Shown: positions 44,978-53,295 of the stretch, piece after piece
How the letters are laid out: every line of letters starts with the position of its first letter
How positions within the stretch are numbered: the stretch's first letter is position 1
Source of the DNA: PSRJ01 sp963825305
GTDB taxonomy: Bacteria; Acidobacteriota; Terriglobia; Bryobacterales; Bryobacteraceae
NCBI GenBank assembly: GCA_963825305.1
Contig: CAWGTA010000001.1
Span: 62,001 to 126,000 of the forward strand
Length of the DNA: 64,000 nt
Direction of reading: 5' to 3'
Notes under the pieces: model-generated
What the model was told of the DNA's origin: nothing
What the model saw: the letters and a program-made list of their open reading frames with translations, nothing else
The model's database searches: none
Program-made: the position numbers and the translations under genes

Positions 44978-45292
44978 CTATTGTCGAGCGCCAGCCGCAC
45001 ACGAGTGCATAAGTTGCCGTATTGCAAACCCGGCAAAGAACCCAATCCCTGCTGCAGCCAGGAGAATTCTGGTCTGACGCCCACTAACGAACTCACGGAT
45101 ATGCGAGCCGACTTTCTCGGGGCTGTGATCCTCGATGTAAGAAGCGGTTGCCTCAAGCTTATCTGCCACGCCGTTCGTTAAGTCCTCGATTCGGTCGGAA
45201 GCCTCGCGACCTTTCGTGCGAACACGGGAGGCAACATTTTCGGTTACTTCCGATACCCTTGAAGTGAGTCCTGACGCCGTTTTCAAACTCAT
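44978..45292 (-). CDS. DUF883/ElaB-like membrane-anchored small protein
   Basis: About 104 residues from the ATG at 45292, with a GAGG Shine-Dalgarno seven bases upstream. A long amphipathic helical part (VSEVTENVASRVRTKGREAS, then DKLEATASYIEDHSPEKVGS) is followed by one C-terminal membrane segment (RILLAAAGIGFFAGFAIRQL). This layout resembles ElaB/YqjD (DUF883) proteins, which sit in the inner membrane and have been linked to ribosomes in stationary phase. Family assignment is tentative. Confidence 0.62.
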   Translation of the reverse strand: MSLKTASGLTSRVSEVTENVASRVRTKGREASDRIEDLTNGVADKLEATASYIEDHSPEKVGSHIREFVSGRQTRILLAAAGIGFFAGFAIRQLMHSCAAGARQ

Positions 45293-45324
45293 ATTAGTCC
45301 CTCGGGTTTCCTGAAGCATGCGAA

Positions 45325-45670
45325 TGGCCGCTGCTCCGTTGCTTGTTGGCCCAATTTCTTGCGGGCGGCCCTAAAATCTTCGACAAAGGCTTCGTAGTCG
45401 GCTTCGCGTTGACGCAGATGTGTGCAAGGTTGCGGTGACACTCTTCGCGATGGGGTGCGAAAAAAATCGTGGTAGACATCCACCCGGTCGATCCCTGCGT
45501 CCTCCAGTGTCCAGTTGAGGAGGCCTTTCGCCGGATCGACGAAAGCCCGGCCGGCAAGGCCTTCTCGATCGCCCGGTCGCTCGCCTACCAGGGCGGCTGC
45601 GTGCGGTAGATAGACCCTCGTCTAACACGGCCTGCGTCGTGTTCCGGTTGTGTTTTGCAACCTTGCACTG
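45325..45670 (-). pseudogene. second UdgX-type uracil-DNA glycosylase, decayed
   Basis: Three blocks in different frames match the intact udgX at 31058: RNTTQAVLDEGLSTA; then GERPGDREGLAGRAFVDPAK and LLNWTLEDAGIDRVDVYHDF (motif A region); then VTATLHTSASTRSR and ADYEAFVEDFRAARKKLGQQ (motif B and C-terminus). The central part with the KRRIH loop and cluster cysteines is deleted. It differs enough from the intact gene to be a separate paralogue and not a recent copy. Confidence 0.7.
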
Positions 45671-45777
45671 CAGCTTGCGATCGTGCAACTGGTGCAGCGT
45701 CGCGTCGCGAGGTTAAACGGATTCCGCCCCGAGTATGGAATTTGAGGCTAACGAACCGCGCCTCCCCGGTTGGTGTT

Positions 45778-46344
45778 TCATTTTTTGATTTGTTCGCCGT
45801 CGAGTTCTACCTCCTCGACTTCATCTTCTCCGATTACGAGCGGGTCGCCTGTCACTGCCTCATCGCCTTCCAGGATCGCTTCCAACATGTCGGAGAGAGT
45901 TTCATCGGCGTCCTTTTCCTCGCCCAGAGTGGTCTCGAGAAGGTCAAAGGCATCCTGCTGCCCTAGCATTTGAGCGATGGCACAAGCAGTACCATAGCCC
46001 GCTATCTCATAGTGCTCCACTTTTTGGGCGGCGGTGACCAGTATAAGGTCCAGCGCAGGCGATTTCTTGAATTGCGCCATCCACTTTTCGCCTTCGCTGA
46101 GCAATCCCTGCATGCCTTCGCATTTTCTGGAGCCATGCGCCAGGCACATTTTGCCTAAAATAATCTCCAGGCGAATTAACTGCTCTTTGGTTTGTCCCAG
46201 ATGCTCCTGGAACGCTCCGGCAAGATCTTCAGAAGAAGCCTGCGCAATCATCTTAGGCAACGCCTCAACCATCTGCTTCTCGCTATCGTAGAGGTTGTCA
46301 AGCTGCTGGTGAAACACATCTTCAAATCTTGTATTCGATTTCAT
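45778..46344 (-). CDS. DUF892 ferritin-like protein (YciE/YciF family)
   Basis: A 188-residue four-helix protein. Helix A FEDVFHQQLDNLYDSEKQMV, helix B AFQEHLGQTKEQLIRLEIIL and helix C TAAQKVEHYEIAGYGTACAI contain the Glu/His di-iron ligands of YciF-type ferritin-like proteins. An acidic tail (EDEVEEVELDGEQIKK) follows. YciE/YciF proteins are stress-induced and thought to handle iron. Cytoplasmic; no signal peptide. Confidence 0.92.
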   Translation of the reverse strand: MKSNTRFEDVFHQQLDNLYDSEKQMVEALPKMIAQASSEDLAGAFQEHLGQTKEQLIRLEIILGKMCLAHGSRKCEGMQGLLSEGEKWMAQFKKSPALDLILVTAAQKVEHYEIAGYGTACAIAQMLGQQDAFDLLETTLGEEKDADETLSDMLEAILEGDEAVTGDPLVIGEDEVEEVELDGEQIKK

Positions 46345-46870
46345 GAAGCCCTACCTAATGGTTATGTGATCCGCTTTTGGAGCAGCATTGGGACCAAAGC
46401 ATCGCAAATCCCAAACCTGCTTCCCAGTGAGTGTTGCAAACAATCTTCCACTGGCGACTTGCCTGATCCGTGGCATGAATCCTCAGTCTGAACGGAACTT
46501 CAATCGGCGTTCGCTGCTGGAACCGCAATCGCCGGAGCGGCTCTTGCCAAAACGGCGATCGGCGCCGAAATCGATAGCCTGCCGCGACCGGACTCGATGC
46601 AGCCGTTCGGATCGTCCGTATTGATACACGATCTCTCTCGAGAAATGATCCCTTGCGGTCTGTATCTTCCAGGCCCGCCCCACTCCCCGAAGGGCTCAGA
46701 ATCTTGCGAACTGCCCAAAACTCCGTAGCGCGTGTTCCGGGGCGTGCCAAACTAAGGGGTTAAGGTCCCACAAGCGCGCCAAGTGCTCGATAGCGAAGCT
46801 GAGCAGTTGGTTTCGAACCCCTCAAAAAAAGCACTGCGTCCTCACTAACTAGCTGACAAAAGGAAGAAAG
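46345..46870. other. 526-bp stretch without recognisable gene
   Basis: Several arginine-rich open frames cross it on both strands, but none matches a family I know or has a credible start. Presumably intergenic or decayed coding sequence. Confidence 0.45.
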
Positions 46871-47152
46871 ATGCACTCTTCTGGTTATCGAAGATCCCCG
46901 CGATCGCGCCATATTTCGCCTGGCGTTCCACCACGGCCCGCGGGCTTCCGAGATTGGCCTACCGCCATTGAAGGGCTTCCGCCGTGGGAGTTCTTTCGAT
47001 ATGGATCGGTTGCTGGTCCGCCGTCTCAAGGCGCGATCACCGTGGAAGTAACACTGGTGAATGTCGCCGCCAGCGCTGCTCGCGTCTGGCTGCGAATCGA
47101 GCCGGAATCCGGAATCGTGCCACGGCGGCATGCGCGTTCGACGGTACAATGA
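46871..47152 (+). CDS. possible small protein, function unknown
   Basis: A 93-residue frame. The only support is a good Shine-Dalgarno (AGGAAG, about 46859-46864) before its ATG. The N-terminus is Arg/Pro/Ser-rich; the C-terminal half (GAITVEVTLVNVAASAARVW) looks like a beta-strand pair. It could be a real orphan gene or the tail of a decayed one. Confidence 0.3.
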   Translation: MHSSGYRRSPRSRHISPGVPPRPAGFRDWPTAIEGLPPWEFFRYGSVAGPPSQGAITVEVTLVNVAASAARVWLRIEPESGIVPRRHARSTVQ

Positions 47153-47330
47153 GGTTGGCCGAGGTTGTGTAGCTTTCTCTTTCGCATGATGGCGCTTCAG
47201 TCACCACGGAACACCTTTGCAGTCAGCAGCACGGTGACAATAGCTCCAAAAGCGACGGTTACAAAATTGGTTACAATAGCCCCAGCCATACATACCAAGT
47301 CGCCGATAACCGGTTGTAGTAGGTATACTT

Positions 47331-47406
<76 letters not shown>

Positions 47407-47791
47407 AATCCAGTATCCCGGGCATACTCTGGACACTCCAGATCCCCAACGAGTCGGATCTTTTGGGCGGAGCTGCCCCAGGGCTATGCGGAGGATCGAG
47501 CCGGGAATCCAGCTCGGCCCGGCGTACTAACATCCGGACCACTAGGTACTAGTCTCACCGTCCCGGCCCGACCAGTGTCGCCCGACAAACTGCGGGATCG
47601 TACTATCCGTTTCCGCCACGGAAGTTCCAGTACGGTGCCAGCTAACTACCGATGGTCATATCGGATCGAAATATAGAATACTAAAGCAGGCAGTTCGGTA
47701 CTGTGTTGGCGGGGCACGCACGTCCATCCTTACCCGCATCCAAAGGGGATTAGTTAGTTAGCATTAACCCATTGGACTAGGCGCAATGAAT
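47407..47791. other. 385-bp stretch downstream of the tRNA, no gene seen
   Basis: No open frame with family similarity, no second tRNA, and no integrase-like gene or repeat of the tRNA 3' end was noticed. It may hold the promoter of the secreted protein gene at 47841. Confidence 0.45.
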
Positions 47792-47840
47792 GATTGACCC
47801 ACTTACACCCCCATGCTAATTTGCGCATGGAGGATTTGAC
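47792..47840 (+). repeat. 49-bp duplicated leader, copy 1
   Basis: The 49 bases before the ATG at 47841 match the 49 bases before the GTG at 49013 at roughly three quarters of positions, without gaps. ATTGACCCA, TGCTAATTT and ATGGAGGATTTGAC are identical. It contains the GGAGG Shine-Dalgarno. Confidence 0.7.
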
Positions 47841-48503
47841 ATGCGTATGTTTTTCCAAGTAGTGATGGGCGCGGCGCTGCTCTCGATGGTAGCGTTCGCT
47901 CAAGAGACTGCGGCCCCGCAGCATCACCCCCTTTCGGATGATGCTTACCAGGTGCGTTATGCCGCTAACCTCGGTGCGGGAGATTCCATCATCAACCTCA
48001 CCAACGCCGGAAGCGCCGGCGGACGTGAAGACGATGGCGATATCTGCGCCAACGTGTATGTGTTCGACGATATGCAGGAATTGATCGCTTGCTGCGCCTG
48101 CCCGTTGACACCGAACCACCTGCAGACCCTTTCGGTCAAGGGTGATCTGACCAGCAACACGCTGACCCCTGGCGTTCCGAACGACGTCACGGTCGCCCTG
48201 CTGGCCACTGAAGAACAGGGCGGTTCCTGCGATCCCGCGAACCTGAGCGGGCACTGGGATGCGTCCAACAGCCGCAACTGGGACGTGGAAACGGTTCCTG
48301 GCCTGCGCGCTTGGGGCACGACTCTCCACGCCGCACCGGGTGGTGGTTTTGCCGTGACCGAAACCGAGTTCTCTCAGGCAAAGCTGAGCGACTCCGAACT
48401 CTACAAGCTGACCAGCTTCTGCGGCTTCATCAAGGCCGATGGCAGCGGGTATGGCATCTGCGGTTCCTGCAAACTGGGTGCGGCGGGCGCAGCCAAGCAG
48501 TAA
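47841..48503 (+). CDS. secreted cysteine-rich protein, copy 1 of a duplicated pair
   Basis: A 220-residue protein with a signal peptide (residues 1-20, MVAFAQ cleavage region) and no lipobox. Mature part has eight Cys: one in DGDICANVYVF, three in ELIACCACPLTPNHLQ, one in GGSCDPANLSG, one in FCGFIKADGSG and two in YGICGSCKLG. Other conserved stretches: DAYQVRYAANLGAGDSIINL and LRAWGTTLHAAPGGG. Very likely a disulfide-stabilised beta protein outside the cytoplasm. No named domain is recognised. Shine-Dalgarno GGAGG lies seven bases before the ATG, inside the duplicated leader; a strong terminator follows. Confidence 0.85.
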   Translation: MRMFFQVVMGAALLSMVAFAQETAAPQHHPLSDDAYQVRYAANLGAGDSIINLTNAGSAGGREDDGDICANVYVFDDMQELIACCACPLTPNHLQTLSVKGDLTSNTLTPGVPNDVTVALLATEEQGGSCDPANLSGHWDASNSRNWDVETVPGLRAWGTTLHAAPGGGFAVTETEFSQAKLSDSELYKLTSFCGFIKADGSGYGICGSCKLGAAGAAKQ

Positions 48504-48535
48504 CTTAGAAGTTAGCTGGTAATATCCTAACCTTT

Positions 48536-48579
48536 CTCGGGTAACTGGGTGTCCTGCCCGGTTACCCGAGTAATCTTTT
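48536..48579 (+). terminator. Rho-independent terminator after secreted protein copy 1
   Basis: CTCGGGTAAC (48536-48545) pairs perfectly with GTTACCCGAG (48561-48570), extended inward by TGGG/CCCG pairs, and is followed by TAATCTTTT. The same arm sequence is used after copy 2. Confidence 0.85.
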
Positions 48580-48963
48580 GATGGCCGTTTCGACTCCCTC
48601 TATATTTTTCCGGTTATTCTTTCCACCCTCCTACACTCCAAACGGTAACTTGCGCCGCATGCGGCAAAGGCGTTATCGCAGGGTTCCCGGATTTACCGGT
48701 CCTGGTTGACATTCCGTACTGGTGGGGTTCTGGACCCTCAATGTTGCGGGCGGCGTATTCTGCTGGCACAGAGGCCCGCCGTACTACTTGTTTCGGGCCG
48801 CGCAATTAGACCGTAAATCGAGTTACTGACTGAAATTTGATGAACGAGGTGCATGCCAAGTACTGGATTGGCTGGGTGCGTCCTGGGCCTCTTGCATGGA
48901 TCACGCTTTTCGTTGAAGTTTATAACCGTGTAGCACTAATCGATTCGCCTATGCTTTTGGAAT
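48580..48963. other. 384-bp spacer between the duplicated secreted genes
   Basis: A plus-strand frame (48837-49034) crosses it and the GTG start of copy 2, but it has no family match or Shine-Dalgarno. The spacer presumably carries the promoter of copy 2. Confidence 0.45.
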
Positions 48964-49012
48964 CATTGACCCAATTTCACTGGGGTGCTAATTTCACCAT
49001 GGAGGATTTGAC
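48964..49012 (+). repeat. 49-bp duplicated leader, copy 2
   Basis: Gapless counterpart of 47792-47840, with identical ATGGAGGATTTGAC directly before the start codon. Here the start codon is GTG instead of ATG. Confidence 0.7.
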
Positions 49013-49672
49013 GTGCACTTATTTCTACGATTAGGCTTTGGCGTAGCGCTACTCTCGACGGTGGCTCTCGCCCAGAACTACTATGCGAATTCACATGGCC
49101 AGCAGGCCCCTGCTGACGCATACCAGGTACGCTATGCTGCCAATCTCGCTGCGGGCGATTCCATTGTGGATCTGACCAATGCCGGGACTACGGGCGGCTA
49201 TGACTCGAACGGCGACATTTGCGCCAACGTGTATGTGTTTGCCGATGATCAGCAGCTCATCGCTTGCTGCGCCTGCCCGCTGACTCCGAACCACCTGCAG
49301 CACCTTTCGGTCAACGGGGATCTGGTCAGCAATACGCTTACCCCTGGCAAACCGGCCGACGTAACCATCGCGTTGGTTGCCACTAAGCAAAGCGGTTGCT
49401 GCGACCCCGCCAACTTGAGCGGGATCCGGGACATGGACGGCCGTGGTTTTGACGTAAACTTCGCTTCAGGTTTGCGCGCTTGGGGTACGACTCTCCACGC
49501 CGCACCGGGTGGTGGTTATACTGTCACCGAGACCGAGTTCTCGCAGGCGTCACTGAGCGACTCCGAGCTCGATAAGATGGTCAGCTACTGCGGTTTCATC
49601 AAAGCTGATGGCAGTGGGTATGGCATCTGCAATTCCTGCACACTAGGCGCTGCTGGCGCAGCTAAGCAGTAA
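49013..49672 (+). CDS. secreted cysteine-rich protein, copy 2 of a duplicated pair
   Basis: A 219-residue paralogue of the protein at 47841 with GTG start. Signal peptide (about residues 1-20, VALAQ), then the same blocks: DAYQVRYAANLAAGDSIVDL, DGDICANVYVFADDQQ, LIACCACPLTPNHLQHLS, GLRAWGTTLHAAPGGG, FSQASLSDSELDKMV and YGICNSCTLGAAGAAKQ. It has one extra Cys (GCCDPANLSG). Most differences lie in the N-terminus and the loop before LRAWG, so the fold is probably unchanged. Function unknown. Confidence 0.85.
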   Translation: MHLFLRLGFGVALLSTVALAQNYYANSHGQQAPADAYQVRYAANLAAGDSIVDLTNAGTTGGYDSNGDICANVYVFADDQQLIACCACPLTPNHLQHLSVNGDLVSNTLTPGKPADVTIALVATKQSGCCDPANLSGIRDMDGRGFDVNFASGLRAWGTTLHAAPGGGYTVTETEFSQASLSDSELDKMVSYCGFIKADGSGYGICNSCTLGAAGAAKQ

Positions 49673-49699
49673 CTAGGTAGTAAGTTGGTACACTGTTGC

Positions 49700-49736
49700 T
49701 CGGGTAACTGTGCGGTGTCCGGTTACCCGATTTCCC
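49700..49736 (+). terminator. Rho-independent terminator after secreted protein copy 2
   Basis: TCGGGTAAC (49700-49708) pairs with GTTACCCGA (49722-49730), followed by TTTCCC. The arms are the same sequence as in the terminator at 48536, with a different loop. Confidence 0.75.
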
Positions 49737-49815
49737 TAAACCGAAATCCACGTTTCTGAACCGCGCGTTTCAGCAGCGGTTTCCCCCCTGGTGCGACAAT
49801 GAAACCAGACATCCA

Positions 49816-50331
49816 ATGAGAAAGCTGATTCTGCTTCCAGCCGCCGCGCTGTTGATTTGCCTGCCAGGTTTCGCCGCAAACCCCACTACCCCAGGTAGCG
49901 TAGACACCAAAGCCGCCTTTGCCCGCCTCCGCTCGTTAGTCGGCCAGTGGGAAACCGACACCCCTATGGGCAAGGCCCGTCTTTCTTTCGAGCTGATCGC
50001 TGGCGGGACCACCTTGGTAGAACGGGCAACCTTCGACCAGATGCCGGCGATGGAGACCGTGTATTACCCGGATGGCAACCGCCTGCTGCTGACGCACTAC
50101 TGCATGTTGGGCAACCAGCCTCGCATGCAGGCATCGGCTTACAACGCCGAAACCGGCGCGCTGAAATTCGAGTTTCTCGACGCCACCAATCTCGCCAGTC
50201 CCGATGCAGGGCACATGCACAACGCCACGTTCCACTTTGTCGACGACGACCACCTGGTGGCCGAGTGGCAGTTTTTCGAAAACGGAAAGCTGCAACGAAC
50301 CGAACACTTTCCTTACGCCCGCGTGCCATAA
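49816..50331 (+). CDS. secreted lipocalin-like protein of unknown function
   Basis: A 171-residue protein with signal peptide (LLPAAALLICLPGFA). Mature part has a beta-strand pattern with paired aromatic/charged turns (RLRSLVGQWETDTPMGKARL, LLLTHYCMLGNQPRMQASAY, DHLVAEWQFFENGKLQRTEH), like small lipocalin/FABP-type barrels and DUF1579-like proteins. One Cys remains after processing. No operon partner: downstream lies the convergent RMD1-like gene six bases away. Confidence 0.75.
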   Translation: MRKLILLPAAALLICLPGFAANPTTPGSVDTKAAFARLRSLVGQWETDTPMGKARLSFELIAGGTTLVERATFDQMPAMETVYYPDGNRLLLTHYCMLGNQPRMQASAYNAETGALKFEFLDATNLASPDAGHMHNATFHFVDDDHLVAEWQFFENGKLQRTEHFPYARVP

Positions 50332-50337
50332 GGCGCG

Positions 50338-51438
50338 CTACGGCTTTCCGCGGAACAGAAACACTAGTTCAATGATCAGGATGACCACCACCATCAGTTC
50401 CAGGATGAACGCGCGGCCCTGGTGAAACTGGTCCATCATGAAGCCGTAGAGTTCGCCCGCGCTGCGGAGTTTCTCGTCGACCAGGCTGCGGTAATCCGGG
50501 ACTCCGATCTTGGCAGCCGCCATGCGGTAGAGCCGCGCAGCGAACATGTCGCTGAGAAACTTGATGGAGTTGTCCACCCGCTCGGTCAGTTCGCGCACGT
50601 CAAGCCGGATGGTGTTGAGCCGTTCGGCCTCGCGGGCTAGCCTCCAGCGCGCCAAAAAGCCGGTGCCCTTCTCCAGCGACCGGTAGACGTCTGTCAGCAG
50701 GCGCGTCAATACGGCATCGTAATGACGGAAATCCAGCAGTTGTGTGTTGGCGTATTCCAGGAGCTGAATGGTCGGGCGAGCGCCCTCCGGCGTATCGTAA
50801 ATCAGCGCCGCCGACCAGCCGGCCACCAGCAGGTCAGTCTCATAGTAGGACATCCGCGAACCCAGGATTTCGCTCCGCTCCGCCGCGGAGAAGGCCGCCC
50901 GCTCGCCGCGTACGATCTGGGCGATCGCATCGCCGTGGGTTTCCAGCAACCGCGCGGCGCCCAGCGGGGCGCCGGTCTCATCCGCAATCGCGCGCAGATG
51001 AAAGATGAAGTAGTCCTCGCTCAACCGCTCACGATAGGGCTTTACGAGCGCGGCCGTGACTCGTTCCACGTGCCAGCGAACCGCGTCGGCCGCCTGCTGC
51101 TCCAGTTCCGGTGCGTTCATCCAGCGCGCCGAAAGCGTGATGGCGTCGTCCCAACTCCCCTGGAAAGGCAGTTCCAGCATGAGACTCACGACGCCGTAGT
51201 GGTAGTAAGCCACGCGGCCGCCGATCGGATCGGGGCTAGCGAAAGCCGGCGCTTTCAGCGGTTCCACAACCGGGGGTGGTTCGAACTGAACGTATTCCGG
51301 AGCATGGTGGCGAAACGGTTGTTCGCGCCCCGGCGGCGGCGCGCCGAGCATCCTCCGCAGAGCGTCCAGCCGGATCTCTTCGCTAACATCGTATAGGAAC
51401 AGCACCGTTAGCGAGCCTGATATCGTGCCCTCCGCCAT
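50338..51438 (-). CDS. RMD1/YagE (DUF155)-like protein with C-terminal membrane anchor
   Basis: About 366 residues from the ATG at 51438 (MAEGTISGSLTVLFLYDV); the ORF opens 49 codons earlier, inside the divergent promoter region. The N-terminal half is soluble (DPIGGRVAYYHYGVVSLMLE). The C-terminal half is helical with RLDVRELTERVDNSIKFLSD and ends in one membrane segment (FILELMVVVILIIELVFLFR) with a short basic tail. This order, helical hairpin then terminal anchor, is that of the RMD1/DUF155 family, known from yeast and mitochondria and present in bacteria. Similarity is moderate. Confidence 0.62.
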   Translation of the reverse strand: MAEGTISGSLTVLFLYDVSEEIRLDALRRMLGAPPPGREQPFRHHAPEYVQFEPPPVVEPLKAPAFASPDPIGGRVAYYHYGVVSLMLELPFQGSWDDAITLSARWMNAPELEQQAADAVRWHVERVTAALVKPYRERLSEDYFIFHLRAIADETGAPLGAARLLETHGDAIAQIVRGERAAFSAAERSEILGSRMSYYETDLLVAGWSAALIYDTPEGARPTIQLLEYANTQLLDFRHYDAVLTRLLTDVYRSLEKGTGFLARWRLAREAERLNTIRLDVRELTERVDNSIKFLSDMFAARLYRMAAAKIGVPDYRSLVDEKLRSAGELYGFMMDQFHQGRAFILELMVVVILIIELVFLFRGKP

Positions 51439-51587
51439 TCCGCTACTGTATCGTAACCTCTTCAATTTGCAGAAGGCTAGCAACTTGACATCAGGGTTGG
51501 AACTTGATAAACCAGAGCGAGATTCGGCGGTCCGGACCGAGGTAACTACGCGCCGCAAGATTTCGCCTAATTCTGGAGGGTTCACGA

Positions 51588-51992
51588 GTGAAAGCCAAGT
51601 TCTGCGTTCTGGTGGCGGGTCTGGGCCTGCTGGTCAGCACGGTGCCGGTTTGGGCGCATCATTCCTTTGAGGCAGAGTACGACGCTAAGAAACCTGTCGA
51701 GGTAAAGGGGACAGTCACCAAGATGGAGTGGATGAATCCCCACGCCCGCTTCTATGTTGACGTGAAGGACGATAACGGCAAGGTGACCAACTGGAACTTC
51801 GAGCTAGGCAGCCCCAACGTTTTGCGGCGGCAGGGATGGTCGCGGGACTCTTTGAAGGTCGGAGATGTGGTGACCGTGGAGGCCTATCTGGCCAAAGACG
51901 GCTCCAACCTCGCGAACGCCCGCCGGATTACGCTGGCGGACGGGCGCAAAGTATTTAACGGATCGGTCGGCGAGGGTGCTCCTCAGCAATAG
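51588..51992 (+). CDS. DUF6152 family secreted protein, copy 1
   Basis: A 134-residue protein with signal peptide ending in VPVWA and the hallmark HHSFEAEYDAKKPVEVKGTV directly after it, then MEWMNPHARFYVDVKDDNGK and VLRRQGWSRDSLKVGDVVTV. An OB-like beta-barrel is likely. GTG start with GGAGG eight bases upstream. A TTGACA at 51485-51490 in the divergent gap may be its -35, but the -10 is poor. First gene of a three-gene secreted-protein operon. Confidence 0.85.
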   Translation: MKAKFCVLVAGLGLLVSTVPVWAHHSFEAEYDAKKPVEVKGTVTKMEWMNPHARFYVDVKDDNGKVTNWNFELGSPNVLRRQGWSRDSLKVGDVVTVEAYLAKDGSNLANARRITLADGRKVFNGSVGEGAPQQ

Positions 51993-52034
51993 GAATTTGG
52001 TTCGGATGGTAATTCCGAATCTGGAGAAATAGCC

Positions 52035-52454
52035 ATGAAAGCTACGTTGGGTTTTGTCATCGCGGGTCTGGGTTTGCTGGCACTCCCGGCCTTCGCGCAC
52101 CATTCGTTTGCGGCGGAATTCGATTCCAAGAGTCCCGTCACGTTGAAGGGTACGGTCACCAAGATCGATTGGATGAACCCGCACATCTGGGTGTATCTCG
52201 ACGCCAAGAATGAGGCCGGCATCGTAGAGCACTGGCAGTGTGAGGGAAGCCCCCCGAATACGCTTACCCGGCAGGGCTGGAGCAAGAGCGCCCTCAAGGC
52301 CGGCGACGATGTCACCATTGAAGGGTTCCGCTCCAAGGACGGGACGAACACCTGCAACTCGCGGTCTGTGAAGCTGCCCGATGGGCGCACCGTGTTTGCC
52401 GGCTCACCCGACGACGGCGGCCCCAATGGCCGGAAACAGGCCCCAACCCAATAG
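52035..52454 (+). CDS. DUF6152 family secreted protein, copy 2
   Basis: A 139-residue paralogue of the preceding protein, 42 bp downstream. Signal peptide ending LPAFA, then HHSFAAEFDSKSPVTLKGTV, IDWMNPHIWVYLDAKNEAGI and TLTRQGWSKSALKAGDDVTI. It differs in having two Cys (QCEGSPP and NTCNSRS) that could form a disulfide. Shine-Dalgarno GGAG lies 11-14 bases before the ATG. Tandem duplication, well diverged. Confidence 0.86.
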   Translation: MKATLGFVIAGLGLLALPAFAHHSFAAEFDSKSPVTLKGTVTKIDWMNPHIWVYLDAKNEAGIVEHWQCEGSPPNTLTRQGWSKSALKAGDDVTIEGFRSKDGTNTCNSRSVKLPDGRTVFAGSPDDGGPNGRKQAPTQ

Positions 52455-52465
52455 AAGGACTGGCA

Positions 52466-53287
52466 ATGCGAACTCGTTGGAATCGTGGTATGGCCACGGC
52501 TGCGGCTCTGTTTGCCTTGGTGTCGCTGCTGCCCGCTTCGGCTGCCGCTCAGGGACGTGGAGGCGGTGGGCCGAAGCCACCCGAGGGACCGGCGCCAAAG
52601 CTTAACGGCAAGCCGGACTTCAGCGGACTCTGGCAGCGGCCCTATGTTCCGGACATGACCGTGACGTCGCCCGACGGGAAGACGCAAGTTGCCGATGCGA
52701 CGCTGCCGGACGACCCGAAGAACAAGAACCGGAAGCTACTGCCTTTCACCGAATGGGGGAAGAAGCAGTGGGAGGTTTACGACCCCGCTAACGGTGACTA
52801 TACCGGCGGCTGCCTGCCGTTTGGGCTCATGCGGTCCATGAACTCGCCCGATCCCATCCAGATCATGCAAAGCGACAAGTTCCTGTCCTTGTTGTATGAG
52901 CAGAACACGTGGTTCAAAGTATTCCCGCTGGATGGGCGCGCCCATCGCGACATCGTCGCCACCTGGTTCGGCGATTCCGTGGGCAAATGGGACGGCGATA
53001 CGCTGGTGGTCGACACCGTCAATTTCAATGGGAAGACGCGCCTGGATACCATCGGGCACCCGCACAGCGACCAGGTCCATTTCGTCGAGCGGTTTCAGCG
53101 GGTCGATCTGGGCCACATCGCCTACGAAGTGACGGTCGACGATCCCAAGACGTTTACCCGCTCATGGAAGAACAGCCGCATCTTCACGCTGCGGCCCGAC
53201 TGGGAGATCATGGAGTACTCCTGCGAGGAGAACAACAAGGATTTCCTGGAAGGCCATATCAAAGGCGGACTGAATCCGACTCAGTAG
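52466..53287 (+). CDS. secreted DFSGxW-type protein of the DUF6152 operon
   Basis: A 273-residue exported protein (signal peptide to about residue 29, ending ASAAAQ). The mature N-terminus is Gly/Pro-rich, then GKPDFSGLWQRPYVPDM, GGCLPFGLMRSMNSPDPIQI, RDIVATWFGDSVGKWDGDTL and VVDTVNFNGKTRLDTIGHPH, followed by VERFQRVDLGHIAYEVTVDD. The blocks D-F-S-G-x-W, R-x-W-x-G-D-T-L and the V-E-R-F pair recur in the secreted proteins at 59483, 60470 and 62206. The family is abundant in acidobacteria; function unknown. It follows the second DUF6152 gene by 11 bp. GGA lies before the ATG. Confidence 0.84.
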   Translation: MRTRWNRGMATAAALFALVSLLPASAAAQGRGGGGPKPPEGPAPKLNGKPDFSGLWQRPYVPDMTVTSPDGKTQVADATLPDDPKNKNRKLLPFTEWGKKQWEVYDPANGDYTGGCLPFGLMRSMNSPDPIQIMQSDKFLSLLYEQNTWFKVFPLDGRAHRDIVATWFGDSVGKWDGDTLVVDTVNFNGKTRLDTIGHPHSDQVHFVERFQRVDLGHIAYEVTVDDPKTFTRSWKNSRIFTLRPDWEIMEYSCEENNKDFLEGHIKGGLNPTQ

Positions 53288-53295
53288 AAGTCAAG

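Noticed and set aside
47407..47840. Integration site at the tRNA-Ile2 3' end
   Set aside because: No integrase beside it and no repeat of the tRNA 3' end was seen; the only integrase remnant is 18 kb away.
48837..49034. 65-codon frame before secreted protein copy 2
   Set aside because: No Shine-Dalgarno or similarity; it simply runs through the duplicated leader and the true GTG start.
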